A DNA stretch of 64,000 bases from Cyanoderma ruficeps (GCA_008694505.1 VZDJ01000116.1:21265027-21329026); one strand, 5' to 3'; counted from the stretch's first letter, positions 48,301 through 62,157 are shown. The notes: generated from the sequence alone by a model not told the origin. Translations and numbers: made by a program.

Positions 48301-49752
48301 CTCAGTTTGCAGACCCCTGAGGGATGCCTCTGCTCACTGACACTGTTGTGACTTCCCTAAGCTCAGAGGACTTGTAGGAGGGGACAGATCTGAGCAGTCC
48401 AGACAGCATCTCATCAGTGAAGGGAGATTCTTATTAACTAATAAATAATAGTCAGGGTTTCCTCAATCACTCTTCAATTCATCTATATCCTTCCCCATTT
48501 CTTTTTGCTTGGATTTAGTGAGTTTTGGGTCTTTCTGAAAATAATTCATAGAGGTCAATTATATTTCTAGGGCTTTTCTAGCCTTATGTACTGTATATGC
48601 TATAACAGTATCTCAGAAAAAGCCAAATTTGGAATGCAGTATAGGGGAAGAGGAAAGAGAATACAGTTTGCAGGAAGGGTGAATGTAGGACAGGCCATGA
48701 ATAATGGATGCCAAAGGCATAAACTGGAGAACTGAGAAGTCTCATGGAAAGTTCAGCATTTTTTTTGCTTCCTTTTCACAGCAATTGCAATAAATGACTC
48801 CTGTTCAAATATTCATTAAAATAATTCATTTTTCTTATCTTGAAACCATCTCTTCAAATGGCCCCTTTGCAAAACCACAATCTTTGAAAGTTTTGCTCTA
48901 GGTTGGGAGCTAAAAATCAATAGTGATACTCATTGGAATGTTTCCCATTCAGTGGGCAGGCCACAGGAGCATCATGCATATCCTCATCATTGTTTCTTAT
49001 TGTCTCAGACCTTAATCTCAGCAGATTTATTCTGTGTAACTATAATTACCAGAAATGATCTTTCAATGTGCTACTACACAAAGGTGTTTGAAGATAAAAG
49101 AGCAAGAATGGTAGATTTGTTTAGTCAAAAGCACATTAATTTTCAAATTATCACATTTCCTCCCATACACATGAGGAGTGACTTAAAGGAAAAGGTGGTT
49201 CTGTGCAGGCAGCTCCCTAAAATTTTGTGCATTTACCAACCAATTAAGCAGCCATTATTCCTAATGAATGCAGTGTGTCTTCTCACCCCAAGAGCAAGCC
49301 AACTCTCCTATCTCATGGTAAGGTACATTATGCCCTGTATTTTACAGCAGCAAAATATTACTTTGTAATTTTCATTGCTTAAATTCAGATGCTTGGGAAG
49401 AGAAACAAACACCACCAAGGACCAGAGTAATCCTCTTAAGGAGGAAAGTCCACTGAAAGCAGCATCTAGGTTAAGCAATTCCCTCCCATCCTCTCAGCTG
49501 CTCAGAAAGACTTGTGAACCTGCTGTCAGTGAAAAGTAACTCAGGTATTCTCCCTTTCCATCCCAGCACCCAGCACCCCTCAGATGAGCATCACAGTGAT
49601 GTAGACAGGAGGTGCCACCCCAGCTGCTGCCAGTAGAGCCTGGCCACCCTGGGTTGTTGATCACCACCACACCCTGTCACTGCTGCCTCATCCTTGGGGC
49701 TGCTGGTGTGCTCAGCCCCAGCCCAAACCGGCCCTGCCTTTGTTCCCTGCAG
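48301..49752. other. Unique DNA, GC-richer toward the end
   Basis: The frame at 48952-49368 (+, 138 codons) has no motif. From about 49550 the DNA becomes GC-rich, with short CCAGCACC-type repeats. Confidence 0.5.
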
Positions 49753-49795
49753 TGTTTCTGCTTCAGGGTGCTGTCACAGGGAACAAGGCCAGCAG
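49753..49795 (+). other. Possible 43-bp exon between strong splice sites (hypothetical)
   Basis: CCTGCCTTTGTTCCCTGCAG is an excellent splice acceptor ending at 49752. AGCAG|GTGAGT is an excellent donor with its GT at 49796-49797. The segment between them is 43 bp and open in the frame that reads CFCFRVLSQGTRPAG. No neighbouring exons were recognised. GC-rich DNA yields such pairs by chance, so this is only a hint. Confidence 0.12.
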
Positions 49796-52700
49796 GTGAG
49801 TGAACACCTCCCCTGTTCCAAGCCCTTCTCTCACCTATGGGGAGACAGTTATTTAAAGATCTTGCTCATTGGAAGAAGCTCAGCAGTCCTCTCACCCACC
49901 CACCAGCATCACCACCCCAGGGCAGGAGCTCTGGGATTAAATCTACACAGATGGAGAATTAAGTCTTCCTTTCCCCAGGAGTTTCTTGGTGAAAATTCCA
50001 ACTCTTTTTGGCATGTAAGAAAGGCTAACTGCAGCTGACAGTATAGTCCTGTTCATCTTCACTTCTTGGAGTGAACTAAGACATAGGAGAAAAGGTTTTC
50101 AGGCAAGTTTTTGTTGCTGTTCTTTGATTAACACTTGTGTCACCAGCTGTGCTAGTGATAGTCAGGTTTCCTGCAGCTTTTATTGGGTCTGATACTGCCA
50201 AAGTTGTGTATTTCTAAGAGTTCTGGGATCAGGAGATACAGGATTATAAAAGTCAGTTTTAGGGGAGACGGGAACATGAGCATTTAGAAGTGTTTGGGAA
50301 GAGCTTTTCAACTTGTCAGAACAACAAGAAAAGTGAAATTAGTGACAATTTGTTTGTGCACTTTGCATTTTATGATACGAGACCTTTCAGATCTGTACTG
50401 TTTATGTTTCTCTTTACCATGACAATTCACTGAAAATTTCTTCAAATCCAAGTACAGAAACAGTGGCCTCCTTCTGTCAGAGTACCTTGAAAATCTCTGC
50501 AGCTTCTTGATTCTTCTCACCTGGGCACAAACTCTGCTTCCCAGCTAGTGGCTTCTTTCTGTGTGCCTGATGAACACCCAGGCACACTCACTTCCACAAC
50601 TGTACATGAGAAATAGCTCAACCACACAGGTCTAACACAAAGCTACACCTTGAGATTCAATTCCATGTATGCCCCTGTCACAGTTTAAACAACCATAAGA
50701 AAAAAAAAATTAAAAAAAGGTGGACATACACTTTCTTCAGCTTCTATACAGCTCCTATTGACTTTCCTGAGTTTTGCGCCAGTCGTGATTTTGTTGTCAA
50801 TTTGCAGACAGTTTCCACAGTCTGCCCCTCTTGCCTCCAAACTTAGCTGTAGGGAGTGACTTTTCTCTTCTTTGCTTCATCTAAACATCCAACCTCACCT
50901 TATCCTAACACCTCTTCTGTTTACCCTGCAAGAAAATACTCCCTTCATCCAGCCTCTTCAAAGACTCCTGCAGTTTTAGTGAGTAACAGTGGTGCAGAGC
51001 AAAGAGAGCTTTCCTCTTTGAACCAGATTTTCTGCCCATGTTCCTCATTACCACTCAGCATAAAGGTGTGATTAAAGTTAATTGCAAGCAGCGCCAGAAA
51101 ATGCAGCACCTTTCTCAGTATTGAAAACACCTCCTTTCCTCTTATAGGAATGGACTCTGTGCTCTCTGTACCTGAACACTTAACTACTTTTAGCATCTAC
51201 AGATCAATTAGTCAGATGCCTACACAGATCCAATTTCCACCCAAACACATGTTCAGTTACTCATCAGTGAGCACATTTAAAGAGAACACAGCATAGGTTG
51301 GGTTCTGTTTAAAAACATGCCAGTTAACTCTCAATTTAACAAGCATTAGATTCAAACTGCTTTCCAGTTGTTGGCTCTTACAGAGACACTGTCTGAACTC
51401 CAGCTGAACAGGTTTGAGTGGGTTTCATCTTGCCTAAGCCTCAGACTCTTTGCTTTACTTCCAAAGCTTCAAAGAATCAGCACTAGCTTAAAATAAAGCC
51501 CCTGTATGGCAACAGGCTTAGTGTTAAAGAGCAGGCTTTTTTTTTCATTGTGTATCTTATTTTTTCTTTTAGTTTGGACAATAAAAACCAGCTTGTGCAA
51601 GTTCCGCTTTTTATCCTCTTTGATACCTCTCCCTTCACCTGCACAGATATAATAGCTAGAAACAGTGTAATAACTTTCAGTGACATTTAAAAGCATATTT
51701 CTGTGAGTATTAAGGCAGTTTAAATCCTGGAAGTAGAGGTGGTTTAAAACAAATATTTTCCCTTTTCCCCAGAAAATCTTTCCAAATTGCAACAAGCGTG
51801 AAAGAAATAGGCCGTAAAGAAGTGCAGCAGATCCTAAACAAACAGTTATACCTTCTGAGTGTTTAGATAATATAAACTTGTTTCTATAACTTTTCCTTAA
51901 ACTCCCAAGTAGAATTGAGGGGAAAATGACATTCCAGAAATTTTCAGTGCTGGCGCTAGACTATTAAAACTTTTACATGACAGCATGAAGCTTGTTATAA
52001 ATTAGTATATTTCCAACTCCTACTGAGTTTTTCTATGAAAAACAGGTAAGCTTAAAAGTAATTAGTTTTCCTAAAGAGATCAAAAACATGTTTACAATTA
52101 ATGAATAAAATATTAGACATGGAGAGATTGGTGCTTTTCCTCACACAGCATTCCCATCAGAATCAACCTGAAAAGGTAAATGCTCCAGCTCTTCACAGAT
52201 GCGAGGTGCTGCTCACCCACAATTGCTCTGACCAGTGAAGAAAACCTCAGCTTCCAGCCCTGATCCCTTGAGAGGCACCACAGGGTTCAACAGGCAAAAC
52301 TTTCAGCAGAAGCAGAGCCACTGGCATCCCTAGAGAAAATTTAATTTCTCAGACAAGCACAGCTATGCACTTCCAGCTGGGAAGGTATTTGCTGACACAT
52401 CCCAGTCTAAATATTTGACTCAATCTAATATGAAATCTACAAAGAAGTGGTACATCAAAGCTTCAGTTTGGCTTTGGGGAGGAGAAAAATGCCATTCAAT
52501 CCCAAAATTATTTCTTGCATAACTTCAGAACAACTGCTGAAGTGTTCTGCCACTCAGAAGAAGAAAGCTGAGCCAACCCACTCAAGCAGATGCCTACTCT
52601 GTTCTCTATGGGGTATTTCATTACCTTCATTAAAGAAACACTTCCCATTAGTGAATTGCACGTTGCAATTACATCTGTTGAATATAAACCAGGGAGATGT

Positions 52701-55700
52701 TCTTTCACTTCCCTCTTGGATCACTTTCTCTCCAAAAACAAATCCCAAACTTAATTCTGCACTGGTAGAAACTGAAGACCGAAGACAGGTAGAAATACAT
52801 TCTCCAGTGCTTTCAAAGGTGTCCCTGTCTGGGGACACTTTAGTTTGAAAAGCATCTTTCATGTCTTATGCTGGAAATGCAGTGACACCAAAAACCCCTC
52901 AGCCAGGAAGGAAGCATCAATGCTAGGAAGAGCATGAGGAAGGCCTTCCTTAAAGGAGCTGGAACACCAGTACTTTTTAGATCAGCAAATTTCAGAGGAG
53001 CAAAAAGGAGTATCTGACATAAAATTTGAATCCTGTTACTTCTAATGTCCAGTTTCTGTTTTAATCTATACCCATCTGAGTACAACCTGTTGAGCAGACA
53101 CCAAAAAAATCTTAGACAATTTTAATTCAATCTACTGAACCTTAAGGACATTATTTAGCTGGATTTCAGGTGCTTCACTTGCAGTGGAAAGGCCAAACTC
53201 TCTAGCGGTAGAATTATTTCTGGTATGTGGAGATTCACACACTTCAGTGGAAAAATTTCAGTGAAGTGAAGTAGACAAAAGAACAGTTATATGCCTAGTG
53301 AGCCTATGCTTCTGAAACTGTGTGTTTCTGATCCAGCCTGGAGTAGCAGAAAATACAAATGCTGACTACTCAGTAGCAGTTAAAGCTATCATTTTTCAAG
53401 AACTGTTTGAAAGTGCTTTGTCTGAATGACCATGTTTTTGGTTCAACATCCCCCCACAGTGTCTCAAGAATTTGTAGCTCAAGTACCAATATGTCTTTGC
53501 TTTAGCAACCACTGAGGCTCCACCCTCTCTTTAGACCATCCCAAGACACGAAGCTCCCACCATTATTTTTGCATCACCTGAGAGAGAAGCCTAAGAAGAC
53601 CATGTGCCAACACCATCTGAGTTGGCTCTCACTGCATCAGTTTCTACAGATGGAGGTAAAGTTGGGGTATGCAGCAAGAATTACATGGCTCAAATCTTCA
53701 GCTCCAGTTTGGCTCTTCCTCATGAAACTCCTCCAGCTGCAGAATGCAGCAGAGCTGTGCTGGCACTGAGCTGGTCCTTCCCCCAAAGGGTGTTCAAATA
53801 GGTCAAACGCACCAGCTTTCAGAATGATAACAGAGGCACTGCAAAGCACAGGTTTCTAATCACCCAAAGCCTCTCATTTGATGTGTTTCATTTCTGTGAG
53901 CCCTGCCTTGCTGCCCTATACATCCTGATCAATTTACACAGGTATCTGAAATGCTACCGCCCTGAGACACATGCAAAATTAACCTGAAACAGCTGAGCAA
54001 AATTAGCTGTTGCAGCAGGAAAGGAGTAGAGGAGCAGCAGTTTACAGAGTCCCTGAACCAGCAAATTGCTGTCTGTTGAGCACTTTGTCCATGATGGATA
54101 CCACAGCTTCATTAAGAAGCCACATGCTCCGTCTTGTTTCACAGCACACACGTCTTCTGCTTGAGCTCTAATTAACTCACATCGGTCTGCAGCTCAAACA
54201 GATGTGGTAAATAGGATTGTGCTCAAGTCACCACACTTCTGCTGGTTACTGAGGCTTCCCCTCCCTTGTTAAATGCTTAACACTACTCAGCTTTTTTTTT
54301 TCTCTCATATTAAAACATTAGATGGGTAACCATTCAGAAGATTTGGGATTCATTATGCTTAAAAATCTCAAATGGCTCACCAAAACCTAACTGCAACTTG
54401 CTTGTTAGCTCCAAAACCATATTTTACACCTTCTGTTAATCCTCTCAGAGCAGTCCCCTGGAATAAACTTGAAGGCATCTAACACAACATTATCTTACAG
54501 TAGGTGACAAGCAGTGGGAAAAACACACTGATTTTCAGCTGCAGTCTGAGTTTTGGGTCCTTCTCTTGTGAGGAGAGGAGAATCCAAGCAGGCAGATTGT
54601 TATTGCACAGATGGCCTGAACACAAAGATAGAGCAAGAAAGTTACACAAGTTATCCGCTTGATAAGCAGCATAAAGCAGCACAGAAGCAGCACAAAGCCA
54701 TTGTGCTATTTACCCTTCCCAGTAGCTGTAATAAATCCAGTCCAGAAGAGGGATTTTACACTTAAGCCATCTCATCAGGGTCTTCCTCAAGCAGGGGATT
54801 CTGCCTGATGTTACTACCCATTCCTGGTGTTTCTCAGCAAGGTACAAGCAAAGTTCTTCACAAAACTGCTCCTGCTAAACATGGGAATGACCAATCCAGA
54901 GCAGTCTCACATCTGTCCATTAATTCATTCTATGGCACAGAGAAAAGAGAAAAGCTTCATTGTTTGTGGTCTCCAGACTTCACAGGTTCATGAACACCAC
55001 TGTTGTAGTGCCTGCACCGTGCTACAACACTTTTCAGAAAGTTTCTTGTGTCTTCAAGCAATAACAGAGAACTTTGCAAGACCTTTACTGGACAGCCAGT
55101 AAACCCGGGAATGTGGACAGAATATGATCCAGCTGGTCATGGATGCTTTCCTTGGTTTGCTAGGCAGGCAGCTTTGTTTCCTTTAAATGTTTCCTTTCTT
55201 GGTTATTTTAAAATCAATGGAAGCAGTTTAGAGAGCTGTAGAAACAATGCATAAAATTTTGCCCATCCTTGGAGATGTCATAGCATGCTTTTCTGCAGCA
55301 ATGCTAATGTACCAAAGGTAATTCAACAACTGTCAGGCTTAGTTTCAGCACAACTGTGCAGGGTTTAGAAAATCGTGGTTGCAGACCTTGATCTGCAACT
55401 GGATCCTGTGTAACAGGCACATTTACTTACTTGGAGACAATTTAATTAATCCCATTAATATGAGATAGGTACTTCTCAAAATTATTTCCAAATGAGCCAA
55501 TGCACCTTTATGATAGAGAATGTAATTTTCTTTACCATTTTCCTCTGGCAAAGGCAATAGAGATGCATGCTCAGAAAGGAGAGCCGTCACTCAGTATTGT
55601 ATGAACACAAAAGATAAACCCTGCACGCTGTACTTGACAAAAGAATGAGGTCAGTATCCAAAGAACAGAACTTTAACATAGAAAAGCTCATTTATTAGAC

Positions 55701-55885
55701 AACCAATTATTAGACCAATAAGACAACTTAATGAAGTGCACTGTCCTGTCAGTGTACAATTTGCTTCTAAATTATAGGGTCTGTAGTGAGGATATGTTTT
55801 CCTAGCCCTTTTCCCACCTATTGAGTGATGTTGTTCACACCTCTGATGCTCTACAAAGGAATAAATAAGGGTAATAAAGCCATCT
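49796..55885. other. Unique DNA, no gene recognised
   Basis: There is an A run at about 50700-50716. A small degenerate repeat of AAGCAGCACA units, about three copies at 10-11 bp period, lies at 54664-54695. The open frames reach 133 codons without any motif. Confidence 0.55.
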
Positions 55886-55922
55886 GAAAAAAAAATAACT
55901 CTATTCCAGCTGAAACCAGGAC
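55886..55922 (-). mobile_element. Possible ERVL LTR 5' tip fragment
   Basis: ACTCTATTCCAGCTGAAACC followed by AGGAC is the complement of the conserved start of avian ERVL LTRs (a TGGTTTCAGCTGG-AT-GAGTT-like block). The match stops after about 35 bases at an A run, so this would be a severely truncated LTR, or a chance resemblance. Confidence 0.4.
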
Positions 55923-58900
55923 AGTGCCATTTCCTATCCTTGTCAGGATGGAGAGAGCAAGGCAAACAGAGCCTTTTGTTGTGCCTCCCCCCAAACATCA
56001 AACTCCTGCCATCCACTCGATTGTCACTCCAATGGAGGCTGTACCTGTGCCAAGCAGAAAACAAACATAGCAGACAGTATGTTAACCTACTAAAAACAGC
56101 AATTCACCAACTTGGATGGTTGATTGTCCGGTTCCTTCTCACTGAGTAGAAGTGTTTAGAAAAAAAAGCTGCATTAGATAGGAATAATTTAGTTTAATAA
56201 GGAAAATGAGCATTCAGAATCAGATCAGGAGTGAAATGCTAGCTTTCATCTCTGACTGCTAAAAGTGCTCAGAAAAGCACATATCCACATTAACACCCAT
56301 AGGTTATGTTTGCCAGTGATTGCTAAAATGGTGGTGGGGAACAGGCACTAACCTACATTCTCTCTTTGGAATCAATAATGATGTGCAAAGTTATCATAAT
56401 CGCATTGCTGCAAGTATCTGGAACCTTCACAGTTCCTATACAAGTTTACACAGAGAAACTGTGGGTTATGGCATAGAAGATGCTAATTTACATAGGTAGA
56501 GTGCACAGAAATAAAAGCCTTTTTTCCCCCAGAATATTGTCTGCATAGGCTCTACACTTCCATTTAGTTGCCCTTACAAGTGTCTTAAAACACTTAAAAT
56601 TGAAGTATGACATGATGTTTTATAAGACCAAACTGTTTTATTCAAATGCCTTTTATTTTTTTCAAAAAACTCAGAGATCACTTTGGGGAAAAACCAAAAA
56701 GGGACTGAATCATTCCCAACAGAAGTTCTCCAAACATGTTTCTCTGCTTCATTTTCCTCAGAATGGCATTTGGCAACAAATATTCTCCCCCAGAGCTCCC
56801 AGATAGCTCATGCTTCAAGGCTTTTTTCCAATGCCACTAGATAAATGACTTTTTAGGAAGGTCCAGCTGCCAGTACAGCCATAGGCTGGGCAGGTACTCC
56901 ATGGCTCCAGTAGCTTTTCCAGTCAGGCAGCAGTCATTGGGAGGATTAAAGCAAAATTTTAGAAGTTATTGGGGTTTTTCTTTATTTCCCTGTCTTCCTA
57001 CGAGACAGGAATTTTAGCAGAAAAGGAGATTTTTTTAAAAAATATCAGCCTGAGCAACTTCCAGTAACTTCTCTACAGATCCAAAAGCCCAAGATCAATG
57101 AAGCAACAAAATACCCAGGGCACAGCCAAACAACAGCTTCAGTAAACAGACTTAAGTAAAATCTCTGAACCGTAGAAACATGTCAAAAAGCATATAAGGA
57201 ATTTTGTTTGTAAACATTTCAATCATACCACAGAAATCTACTCAACAGTATCTTTACTGGAGTTCAAGTTCAACTAAAATATGAGCTTGGTTCTGTGCAT
57301 TACTTTCCACAAGCCTGACACAGCCCATTAACGATCTAATACATTAGAAACAGTCTTCTTGTATCCAGCTAAAGCCACAATATATTTTTTCTAGAAATGA
57401 GTTTGTTTTGTACTCACTTTTAAACATACCAAAAGATTGAAGGGGCTCTGAGCAAAGTGGTAATTTCAGTACAGCCACTCAAGACCAGTACAACTAAAAT
57501 TAAATACCCTTGACAGAAATTTTTGATACACTCACATGAAAGCAGTAAGTTATGTCTATGTTACTACCATTAATTACATGTCACCTCTTGCTGCTGGTCA
57601 CAATTTCTACTTAGCAGCAAGCCCAGAGTGTCAGTACAAGAAAAATGGGGCCTTAGGAGGCACAGCAAGGCCTCAATAAATATCTTCTTGTACCAGTATG
57701 TTCCTCACAAAGGTAATTCCACAATTTTCAAGAACTTGTTTTTCTGTGAATTGTACAAGCTGTTTGCTGTCAGAACAGCCCCTTAATAAAATACAAGAAA
57801 CATTCCAATGCTCGGAGCAAATCTCTAGTCTCTTGCTCTTGGGAGCAAGCACTCATCAACATCTTCATCCCAATCTTCAAGTCAGATGTGCAAAGACATT
57901 TGAATCCTTTTAGTGGCATATTTGCCAGAGAAGTAAGCACTTGCAGGTATATAAAGTTCTGAACTGCTTTTGCGTCTCTCAAGGCAACAGCACCAAGTAG
58001 GAACATTAATGTTAACATTATTTTCAGTCTGATAAATAAGTGATCCGTAAAGTGAGTTAGAGACAGTGTTGGCAAACAAGACAGGCTGTTAATTTTCACC
58101 TTCTTTTCTTTTCCACATACTAAATGATGCCACTTCACGGAGGAAACACTGAGCAGAAATATTACTAGATTGTAACTTTTTAACTTAAGAGTTCACTTCA
58201 AATAGAGACTAGCACAAGTGTGGCTGCTGCTCTCAGCTGAAGGAGCACTAGAGTAATTCCTAGCTGTTTTCACTACATATAGAGAAAATCAGCACTAAGC
58301 TATGAGCATGCAAACTGCTGATAAAGTGGATTAACTTGTAAAAGGCTCATTTCTGCAAAATCCTGTTGGTTGTCACTGAAGTCCTTGTGTGTCCACAAGT
58401 CTAGTCTCACCTTCAGACCTATCACTTGAGGCTTTTCCTCCTTGCAGCAAAGAGGGCAAAAGTTTGGCCTCACTTCTTGCATCTATTACTGTGCCAACTA
58501 CAGATTTATTCCTTGCCTTTTTACTGCAGTCTCAAAGCACACCACAGCTACAGAGAATACACCATTTCACCAAAAACAACCACTGAACTGATGATATGGT
58601 TATAAATTGCAGGAACTAGAAACTGATGTCCTAGATTTTGCTTCTAATAATACCTCTGTTTTCCTTTACATCTGAGGAGGGTTTTTTTTTCTCATCATGG
58701 CTAATAGTGCAGTCTTATCATCTTTTCTTTAAAGCTGCCATATGTGAGAGGAGAGGTTCCAGGATCAAGCATCTCTTTTAACAGCCCAGGGAGGACTGAA
58801 ACTATTTTTCAATCTTACACACAGGTTAGAGGTTAGAGTCCAGAAGACCAGTAAAGTTGAGGTGACAAAAACGTTTTGGCATAGAGGCTCAATAGCTCAT

Positions 58901-59589
58901 CATCTTAAAGCTGCTGTTCAGTGGTTGCTGTGTCCCACATTGACCAAGAAATGCAGCATGGGCTGACAGCTTCAAGTGACAGGATGAAGCACTAAACACT
59001 TCATCTGCTCCCCTAAAAAGCTGCAGTAGGACTACAAGTTCAAACTCTCCAGCTTCAAAAATATCCTTCAAGGCCCACACATCACACACCCTCTGGGAAA
59101 TACTGCTAATTAAGAACTTGAGTTCGTGGCCATCGGCACACCTTCCAGATCTAGAGAGGGTGAAGAAAATTCACAATGCTTTTGCCAAGCCTGAGCATAT
59201 TCCACTTCAGAGCTCCAATGCCAGCACAGAAATTGAAGTCAGTGATCCTGATGCCACCTACTCTTGTCAGTTCTGAGACCTTTGGTATTCCACTACTTAG
59301 CCAGTTTTGTTTAAAAAAAACTGACTTTTTTTCTGCTACTACAAGCTCACGATATCTAAAAGGAATATTCCCCCAAAACACTTCTGATGGCACAGACATT
59401 TCACAATTGCTTCATATTTGGGAGTAAAACTGACAGAAGAGGTGCATTGCCATTCTCTTCCTGCAAAAACTGATGGGAAATGACTAATTCAGCGTTGCTC
59501 TGCCTCTGTTCCAGATAACATTTATGTGACTCATACCTGGCACATCAAATAGTTATGTCTTCTACAGTTGTGAAGATCTGAGCTGAGTA
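55923..59589. other. Unique DNA, no gene recognised
   Basis: The minus frame 57770-58138 (122 codons) looked at first like protein but has no recognisable family and no clear splice sites. Nothing else can be supported. Confidence 0.5.
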
Positions 59590-59607
59590 TGGCCACACGT
59601 GTGGCCA
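59590..59607. promoter_or_regulatory. 18-bp perfect palindrome centred on an E-box
   Basis: TGGCCACACGTGTGGCCA is identical to its own complement. Its centre is CACGTG, the E-box bound by basic helix-loop-helix proteins such as the USF, MYC and MITF families. It stands alone, with no promoter recognised near it, so a regulatory role is a guess. The palindrome itself is certain. Confidence 0.35.
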
Positions 59608-60934
59608 AATGAGGGGGAAAAAAGCCCTAAGGGTGCCGTAATCCTCAGCTCATTATTGTTAGAACATCATGACAATGAGGAGTGAAAGCCCCACGAGAGA
59701 GATGGGGCTTCCAGATAAAAGGTACAGTGATGCAGGGAACCCAAGGCAGCTCCAGCTGACCTGGACCCAGATTGGGAAGCAGCAGGCTAATGTTTCCCCT
59801 GCAGCCTGTCACCAACACATGGACATCCTCTCACCATTGCCAGAGAAGCAATTTGGCAGGCTACCCTTGCCATGCATTTGTTATCATCTGCCACCTGCAC
59901 ATCAATCCGCCCATTTACAACACTCTGATGCTCACTAAAAGTTTTCCTAGTCCTGAACAATACAGCTGCTACCAGGGGTTTGAGCTAAATTAGATCTCTG
60001 CTCTATTCAGCCCTCTCCAGCTGTGGAGATGGTAGCTGCTCCAAGACCACTGCAGGGATGAGTTGAGTTTGAATCATTGAGGAAAAGTGCTCCTTCACAT
60101 GCTGCAGAATAAGGAAGTTACAGAGTTCTGAGTAGTTAACCATCATCTATTCTATTTTAAATATCACAACTCACGTCTCCTCTTCTAATACACTCACAAT
60201 TAATTTGGCCTCCGATGAAATACAATTTCTCTTAAGGGTCCTCATTCCATCTCTTGGTATTTTTAGAATTAATCTTTATATGAAAGGCATGAGCCATTCT
60301 GACAAAACTTTTCCAAAGGGTGGTGATTTTGACCAACAAACTCCACCTATCTCAAAATATTAATGTGTTCATTACAGGCTAAATATTAAAAATACCTCCT
60401 CTCAAATCCTCTCTTGTAGGCTGACTACTGTCAATAACATGAGAGTAGTGGGGCCCATGATTCAAAACTCCATAGTAAAAAGATTCAGAAAGAAAGATCA
60501 AAACTAAGCTCATAACCCATAAAAACCTTTTAGGAAAGGGAAGAGCAGTAACTAAGCAGTGCTAGAACAAAATTCCAACAGTAAATACAGAAGCTATGTG
60601 ACAGAGAGGACTCAGCTGCAGGAAAATAAGCCTTGCCAGGTTATTCCATGCTTTTATCACAGTCATCTTCAGGAGGGCGGACAGCTCTGCAATTCCTCCA
60701 CTTGCACAGTGCTTTAAATTCATGGCCACCTCAAAGCCTCCATGGGAAGGTTGGGCACCTTTTGTTTTAAGCCTTGACTTCACACAGCTTCCAACTAAAC
60801 TAGAAACTTTTTAATATACTCGATATTCTTTTGGTAGCTGTAACACATTGACACATGGTACATAGAAGCTTTTTGTCTTTTTACATAGTGTAAGCTCACA
60901 GGAGCCACCTAAACAGGGAGAGGAAAGAAGATAA
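59608..60934. other. Unique DNA, no gene recognised
   Basis: The frames at 59669-59938 and 60562-60783 lack motifs and are taken as chance. Confidence 0.55.
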
Positions 60935-61065
60935 TATTGTTTAAAGTATCTTATCCTGCTTTGCAGTTCCATCACAGCTCCTAAATTTGTTTCTTCCACA
61001 CACTCCTCCACCAGTTCCTTCAGTCTAATAGGATACTTTGTCTCCCCTGTCAATACCGCTGCTTT
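60935..61065 (-). CDS. Coding-like stretch, possible internal exon (hypothetical)
   Basis: On the minus strand the frame reads GETKYPIRLKELVEECVEE then TNLGAVMELQSRIRYFKQ. It has a strong excess of purines at the first codon position and many charged residues, as real coding sequence tends to have. Possible acceptors (ACCCCAG and GACAG) lie just upstream. The nearest possible donor, TTTAG|GTGGCT, lies further downstream near 60908 and is mediocre. The frame is closed by a TAA just above 61073. No protein family is recognised. It has the same orientation as the stretch at 23252-23740, but linking the two is speculation. Confidence 0.18.
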
Positions 61066-62157
61066 GCACTGGGGTAAAGCATGTCTTTAAACCCTGGCAA
61101 AACAATCTTTAAAGATTTGAAGACAGTCTCACTTTTCTCCAGCTTCTCTCTGCCCAGCTGTTAGGAGCCATGTTTGCATTTTAAATTCTGGAGGCACAAC
61201 TCTCAGCCCTGGAAGAGGAGTCAACATGACACAGCATAAAACAGGCACTGAAATCCTGATTTCCTCTTACTGTCCACTTCTACCTTATAGTGAAGTTATA
61301 CAAGAAACCAGCTCCTTAAATTGGGTCCAAGAACTTTCCGTAATAGTAGATCAAAGGTGTATGAAGTTAGATTCGTGGTTTTCCATGAACAGCAAGATGA
61401 CACATTCTAGGAAGCCATTAGTGGTAAAGACAAACCTTTGGAAAGCCAGAAACTTCAAATCATGAGATTTTGTTCAGTGAGAACATTGTCATTGATCTCT
61501 AAGGAATGATTCCATTTCTAGGTCACCTGTGAGAAGCAGCTGGTGAAAAAAGTTCCTTCAAAGCACTTTTGGGTTCTCTTTATCCATTGTTTCCAAGACA
61601 GTGGTCATGGTCATCTTCCTGACATGTTCTTATATCACACTCTTTTCTACAGCAGAGGCTTACCAGGCACATTTCAGGTATGAAGAAGATGACAGAACTA
61701 GAATACCCCTGTATCTACAACAGAGACTCTCAATTATCTCTGAACATTCATAGCACAATTCTGGTAATTAGTTTGAAAAAGTTACAACACTGCTGTAGAT
61801 GTTCCAGGAAGAGATGCAGGGAGCCAGAACTGCCAGATGGATTATTTTCTGCAAGTTATTTATTCAGCATACCATCGCAGAAAATTCAGATAGAATGTAA
61901 CACAATAGCACAGTGTAACAATTATTCTAAATCTCTGTGTAGTTTAGAAGAAATTACTTCCCTTTTGTAGCTCTACTGAGCCATCAGCATGCTTCTATAA
62001 CTGAAATATGGTAAAATTTACTTTTTACTTCTGTCGCAAATTCTATCAGACAGTTCTCTTCAGAACAAAGCAGAAAAAAGTTTCAGAACTTTAAGGCTTA
62101 TTCAGTCCTCAGGGGTTAGAAAGAAAGATACATCATGTTCTCATTCTATATACAGAT
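61066..62157. other. Unique DNA, no gene recognised
   Basis: Open frames of up to 96 codons lack motifs. No processed pseudogene was recognised upstream of the poly-A run. Confidence 0.5.

Noticed and set aside
55651..56064. 137-codon minus-strand frame
   Set aside because: It passes through the possible LTR tip fragment and an A run and has no recognisable domain.
57770..58138. 122-codon minus-strand frame that reads partly like protein
   Set aside because: No known motif, no clear splice sites or polyA signal, and codon third positions show no bias.
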